The position numbers and the translations under genes were made by a program. From Solirubrobacterales bacterium (GTDB lineage Bacteria > Actinomycetota > Thermoleophilia > Solirubrobacterales > Solirubrobacteraceae), in assembly GCA_019244745.1 (NCBI GenBank), contig JAFASF010000099.1, positions 1-43,525 of the forward strand: a stretch of DNA of 43,525 nucleotides, read 5' to 3'. Positions 41,439 to 43,525 of this stretch are shown one piece after another. The notes under the pieces are model-generated. The model was not told the origin of the DNA and ran no database searches. It saw only the letters and a list, made by a program, of their open reading frames with translations. The first letter of the stretch is position 1, and each line of letters starts with the position of its first letter.

Positions 41439-42270
41439 TCTTGATCCACATCTGGTTGTCCCAGCCGGTCTGCCGCTCGGACAGCTCCGGCTCGAGCCGC
41501 TGCTCGATCTCCTCCAGCGCCAAGCCCTCGGCGTGCAGCGCGCCGACCCGGTCCCGGACGGTCGTCAGGTAGTCGCGCAGCGCCTCGATCAGGCCTTGGT
41601 CGCCAACTTCCCCGTGTCCGCCGACGACGATCGCGGGCCCCAGCTTCTGGAGCTGGTCGAGCACCTCGAGCCAGCGGGGGCCGATCGCGTCGGCGTCCGG
41701 GAAGATCGGCAGGAAGCGGTCCTCGACCAGGTCCCCGGCGAACAGAACCTTCTCTGCGGGCAGGAACACCACTTGGTCGCCGCGCGTGTGTGCGGGCCCG
41801 ACTTCGAGCAGCTGCGCGACGATTCCGCCCAGATCGAGCTCGGCGCTCGGTCCTGAGAACGTGATGTCCGGCGCCACGAGCTCGACGCCGGCGAGGAGCT
41901 CCGCCAACCCGGGTCCGAAGCCGCTGAACATCTCGATGTACTCCGCCCCCTTGTCCGCCAGCTCCCGCGCTTGGGCGGCGTTACACACGTACGTCGCCTC
42001 GCCGAACGCCTGCACGCCGAACGCGTGCTCGGGATGGAAATGGGTGGTCGTCAGCAGCAGCTTGCGCTCGCCGCCCAACCGCCGAGCCTCTTCGCGGATC
42101 CGCTCGCCGTTGCGGCGCCCCATCGCGGTGTCGATCACGAGCGTCGCGCGGTCGCCGACCACGATCCCGGCGTTGGGCACGAACTCCACCCGCTGATCGG
42201 GTATCACGTGGACGCGCTCTGCGACCTGCTGGGTGACTCCGGTCGGTACCAGCGGTGGGGATTCGATCAT
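41401..42270 (-). CDS. Metallo-beta-lactamase-fold hydrolase
   Basis: 289 residues. Zn site: THFHPEH (His77, His79, Glu81, His82; the canonical HxHxDH has Asp where this has Glu), GPAHTRGDQVVF, VLFAGDLVEDR and the GGHG motif near residue 212. Members include glyoxalase II, quinoline/AHL lactonases and cyclases. The Glu-for-Asp change can affect the second metal. Located between the binding-protein and amidase genes and overlapping the latter by 38 bp, it is likely part of the same degradation route. Confidence 0.88.
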   Translation of the reverse strand: MIESPPLVPTGVTQQVAERVHVIPDQRVEFVPNAGIVVGDRATLVIDTAMGRRNGERIREEARRLGGERKLLLTTTHFHPEHAFGVQAFGEATYVCNAAQARELADKGAEYIEMFSGFGPGLAELLAGVELVAPDITFSGPSAELDLGGIVAQLLEVGPAHTRGDQVVFLPAEKVLFAGDLVEDRFLPIFPDADAIGPRWLEVLDQLQKLGPAIVVGGHGEVGDQGLIEALRDYLTTVRDRVGALHAEGLALEEIEQRLEPELSERQTGWDNQMWIKSAIGSFYAALSG

Positions 42271-42277
42271 CGATCTG

Positions 42278-43384
42278 TCAGCTGCCGGGGTACTCCTGCT
42301 TTAGCTGCTGCTCCCAGCTCAGGGTCGAGTTGACGTTTGCCTTGTCGACGAGGACCGGCGGGCCGGCCTTGACCGTCGGCGGGATCTTGACGCCCTCGGA
42401 CAGGTCGTACAAGCCCCACGCGAAGTCCTTGCCCATGCTCGGGTCATCGAGCTTGATCGTGAACGTCTCCCGGCCCGCCTTGATCGCTCCGAGACCGTCG
42501 GTGCCGCCGTTCTCACCCGCGAGCACGAGGTTCGTGATGCCCTGGCTGCGCGCGGCCGAGCCGGCGCCGATCGCGGAGGGGTCGTTGTATGCCATCACGC
42601 CCTTGATTGAGTGCGAGGCACCGAGCAGCGTGGTCATGGCCTTCTCCCCGCCGGCGATGTCGTCGCTCGGGTTCGACGCGTTGCCGGTGACCTTGAGCCC
42701 GAACTTCTCGCCCCAGTAGACATCGCGGTCGATGCTGTACACGATCGAGGGAACCTTGATCATGAAGTCGATCGTTCCGACGGGCGCGCCCGATCCGGCC
42801 AGCTTCGCGGTCTCCATTCCGGTCATGTAGGCGGCTTCGTCGCGGCGCTGCCAGACCTGGCTCTCGTACCCGCCGAGGGCTGTCGTGCTGTTGAAGTTGA
42901 GGTCGATCGTGACCAGGTGGATACCAGCTGCCCGTGCCCTGGCCACGTCGGGCGCGAGCGACTTGGGGTCGAGCGCGAATACCGCGATGCCGTTGACCTT
43001 CTGCGCGAGCAGCTGGTCGAACTGGCTCACCTGCTTGTTCACATCGCCCTCAGCGTCGAGCTCGACGTAGGTGCCCCCGAGCTTCTGCGTGGCCAGCTTC
43101 ATCGACTGGCCGAGGATCGTCAGGAACTCGTTGCTGCTGCCCTCGGGATTGAGATATGCGAGGACGAGCTTCTTGGGCTTGGGCGCCGGATAGCCCGCCG
43201 GCACGGTCTGCTCGATGCTCGAGAACGGGACGCTCGCCGCCGCGGCCGACGTGCTGGTGGTACCGGCGGCGGTGCTCGTGCTCTTGGCCGCGCTGCTGCT
43301 GGAGCTGCTGCTCCCGCACGCGGCGAGCGCGATGGCAATGGCGCATCCCGCGACGAACGTCAACGGCCAACGCTTCCCAGTCAT
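42278..43384 (-). CDS. Ribose-type ABC importer substrate-binding lipoprotein
   Basis: 368 residues from ATG 43382-43384, with GGAGGTG upstream. Lipoprotein signal with AIALAAC lipobox (Cys about 23), followed by a long Ser/Ala/Thr linker to about residue 55. The mature fold begins KKLVLAYLNPEGSSNEFLTILGQSMKLATQKLGGTYVELDAEGDVNKQVSQFDQLLAQKVNGIAVF, the ribose/galactose binding-protein family. IKGVMAYNDPSAIGAGSAARSQGITNLVLAGENGG is the second-domain hinge region. It is the first gene of the minus-strand operon with hydrolase, amidase, ATPase and permease. The ligand need not be a sugar, given its enzyme neighbours. Confidence 0.93.
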   Translation of the reverse strand: MTGKRWPLTFVAGCAIAIALAACGSSSSSSSAAKSTSTAAGTTSTSAAAASVPFSSIEQTVPAGYPAPKPKKLVLAYLNPEGSSNEFLTILGQSMKLATQKLGGTYVELDAEGDVNKQVSQFDQLLAQKVNGIAVFALDPKSLAPDVARARAAGIHLVTIDLNFNSTTALGGYESQVWQRRDEAAYMTGMETAKLAGSGAPVGTIDFMIKVPSIVYSIDRDVYWGEKFGLKVTGNASNPSDDIAGGEKAMTTLLGASHSIKGVMAYNDPSAIGAGSAARSQGITNLVLAGENGGTDGLGAIKAGRETFTIKLDDPSMGKDFAWGLYDLSEGVKIPPTVKAGPPVLVDKANVNSTLSWEQQLKQEYPGS

Positions 43385-43473
43385 GCTGCACCTCCAGGGC
43401 CACGCGCCGGGGTCGGAGCGCATGACCGGTGCGCTCTCAACGAGGGAGAGAGCGGGTCGAGATTTTTGACATT

Positions 43474-43483
43474 TGATATACCA
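43474..43483. promoter_or_regulatory. Near-palindrome TGATATACCA upstream of the importer operon
   Basis: Read on the operon strand this is TGGTATATCA, close to the TGGTNNNACCA style of GntR/FCD operators, in the only AT-rich patch (43461-43480) before the binding-protein gene. Identity of the regulator is unknown. The remainder of 43385-43525 holds the ribosome site and GC-rich leader, with no gene seen. Confidence 0.35.
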
Positions 43484-43525
43484 GAACCGCGCGGGCGGGG
43501 CAAGCGAGCCTAACCGCTCACTAAG

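Overview
The window is about 43.5 kb of high-GC DNA (roughly 70 percent by eye). It is densely packed, with frequent GTG/TTG starts and many 4-bp stop/start overlaps. Three F420/luciferase-type (LLM) oxidoreductase and SDR genes, PaaX and SCP-x/DUF35-type proteins, and lipoproteins with long Ser/Thr/Ala linkers all point to an actinobacterium. A soil lineage such as Thermoleophilia/Solirubrobacterales is my best guess, made from composition and gene style only. No rRNA, tRNA or CRISPR was seen. No gene-free stretch exceeds 300 bases; the longest is the ~230-base structured segment beside the IS110 transposase.

Layout. (1) 1-3957: a truncated DHA2 efflux gene, divergent from an ArsR regulator followed by a serine hydrolase, a VOC ring-cleaving dioxygenase and a vanillyl-alcohol/eugenol-oxidase-type flavoprotein. 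This looks like a phenol/quinone module, with a perfect inverted repeat between the divergent genes. (2) 4002-8222: a SnoaL protein divergent from an operon of aldo-keto reductase, ornithine cyclodeaminase-like, threonine dehydratase-like and tryptophan 2,3-dioxygenase-like genes. (3) 8247-12024, minus strand: an HSL-type esterase, a frameshifted beta-helix protein and a class-V (cysteine desulfurase-like) PLP enzyme. (4) 12178-21322, plus strand: OsmC, a bicupin, a complete branched-chain-type ABC importer (binding protein, LivH, LivM, LivG, LivF) and a secreted penicillin-acylase-type Ntn hydrolase. The divergent promoters of regions 2 and 3/4 share a 12-base near-palindrome, suggesting one regulator. 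(5) 21392-26503: a second DHA2 transporter, a SnoaL-fused ECF sigma factor, two LLM oxidoreductases and an SDR.

(6) 24843-37464 is the most interesting region. Divergent operons from a 44-bp intergenic region carry, on one side, enoyl-CoA hydratase, a Rid-family protein and acyl-CoA dehydrogenase, continuing into LLM and SDR genes. On the other side lie a PaaK-type CoA ligase, a 74-aa unknown protein, a two-domain flavin monooxygenase/Old Yellow Enzyme fusion of the 2-aminobenzoyl-CoA monooxygenase/reductase type, a PaaX regulator, a thiolase-fold protein without the catalytic Cys/His, a DUF35 partner and an Asp/Glu-racemase-fold protein. Together they read as an aerobic CoA-thioester aromatic pathway: ligate, hydroxylate/reduce, then ring opening and beta-oxidation-like steps. 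An apparently intact IS110-family element sits between the ligase and the 74-aa gene, with a structured non-coding end that is a candidate bridge RNA.

(7) 37436-43384, minus strand: a ribose-type ABC importer (binding protein, ATPase, permease) with an amidase and a metallo-beta-lactamase-fold hydrolase between its parts. It probably imports and hydrolyses a small amide or sugar-like compound of unknown identity.
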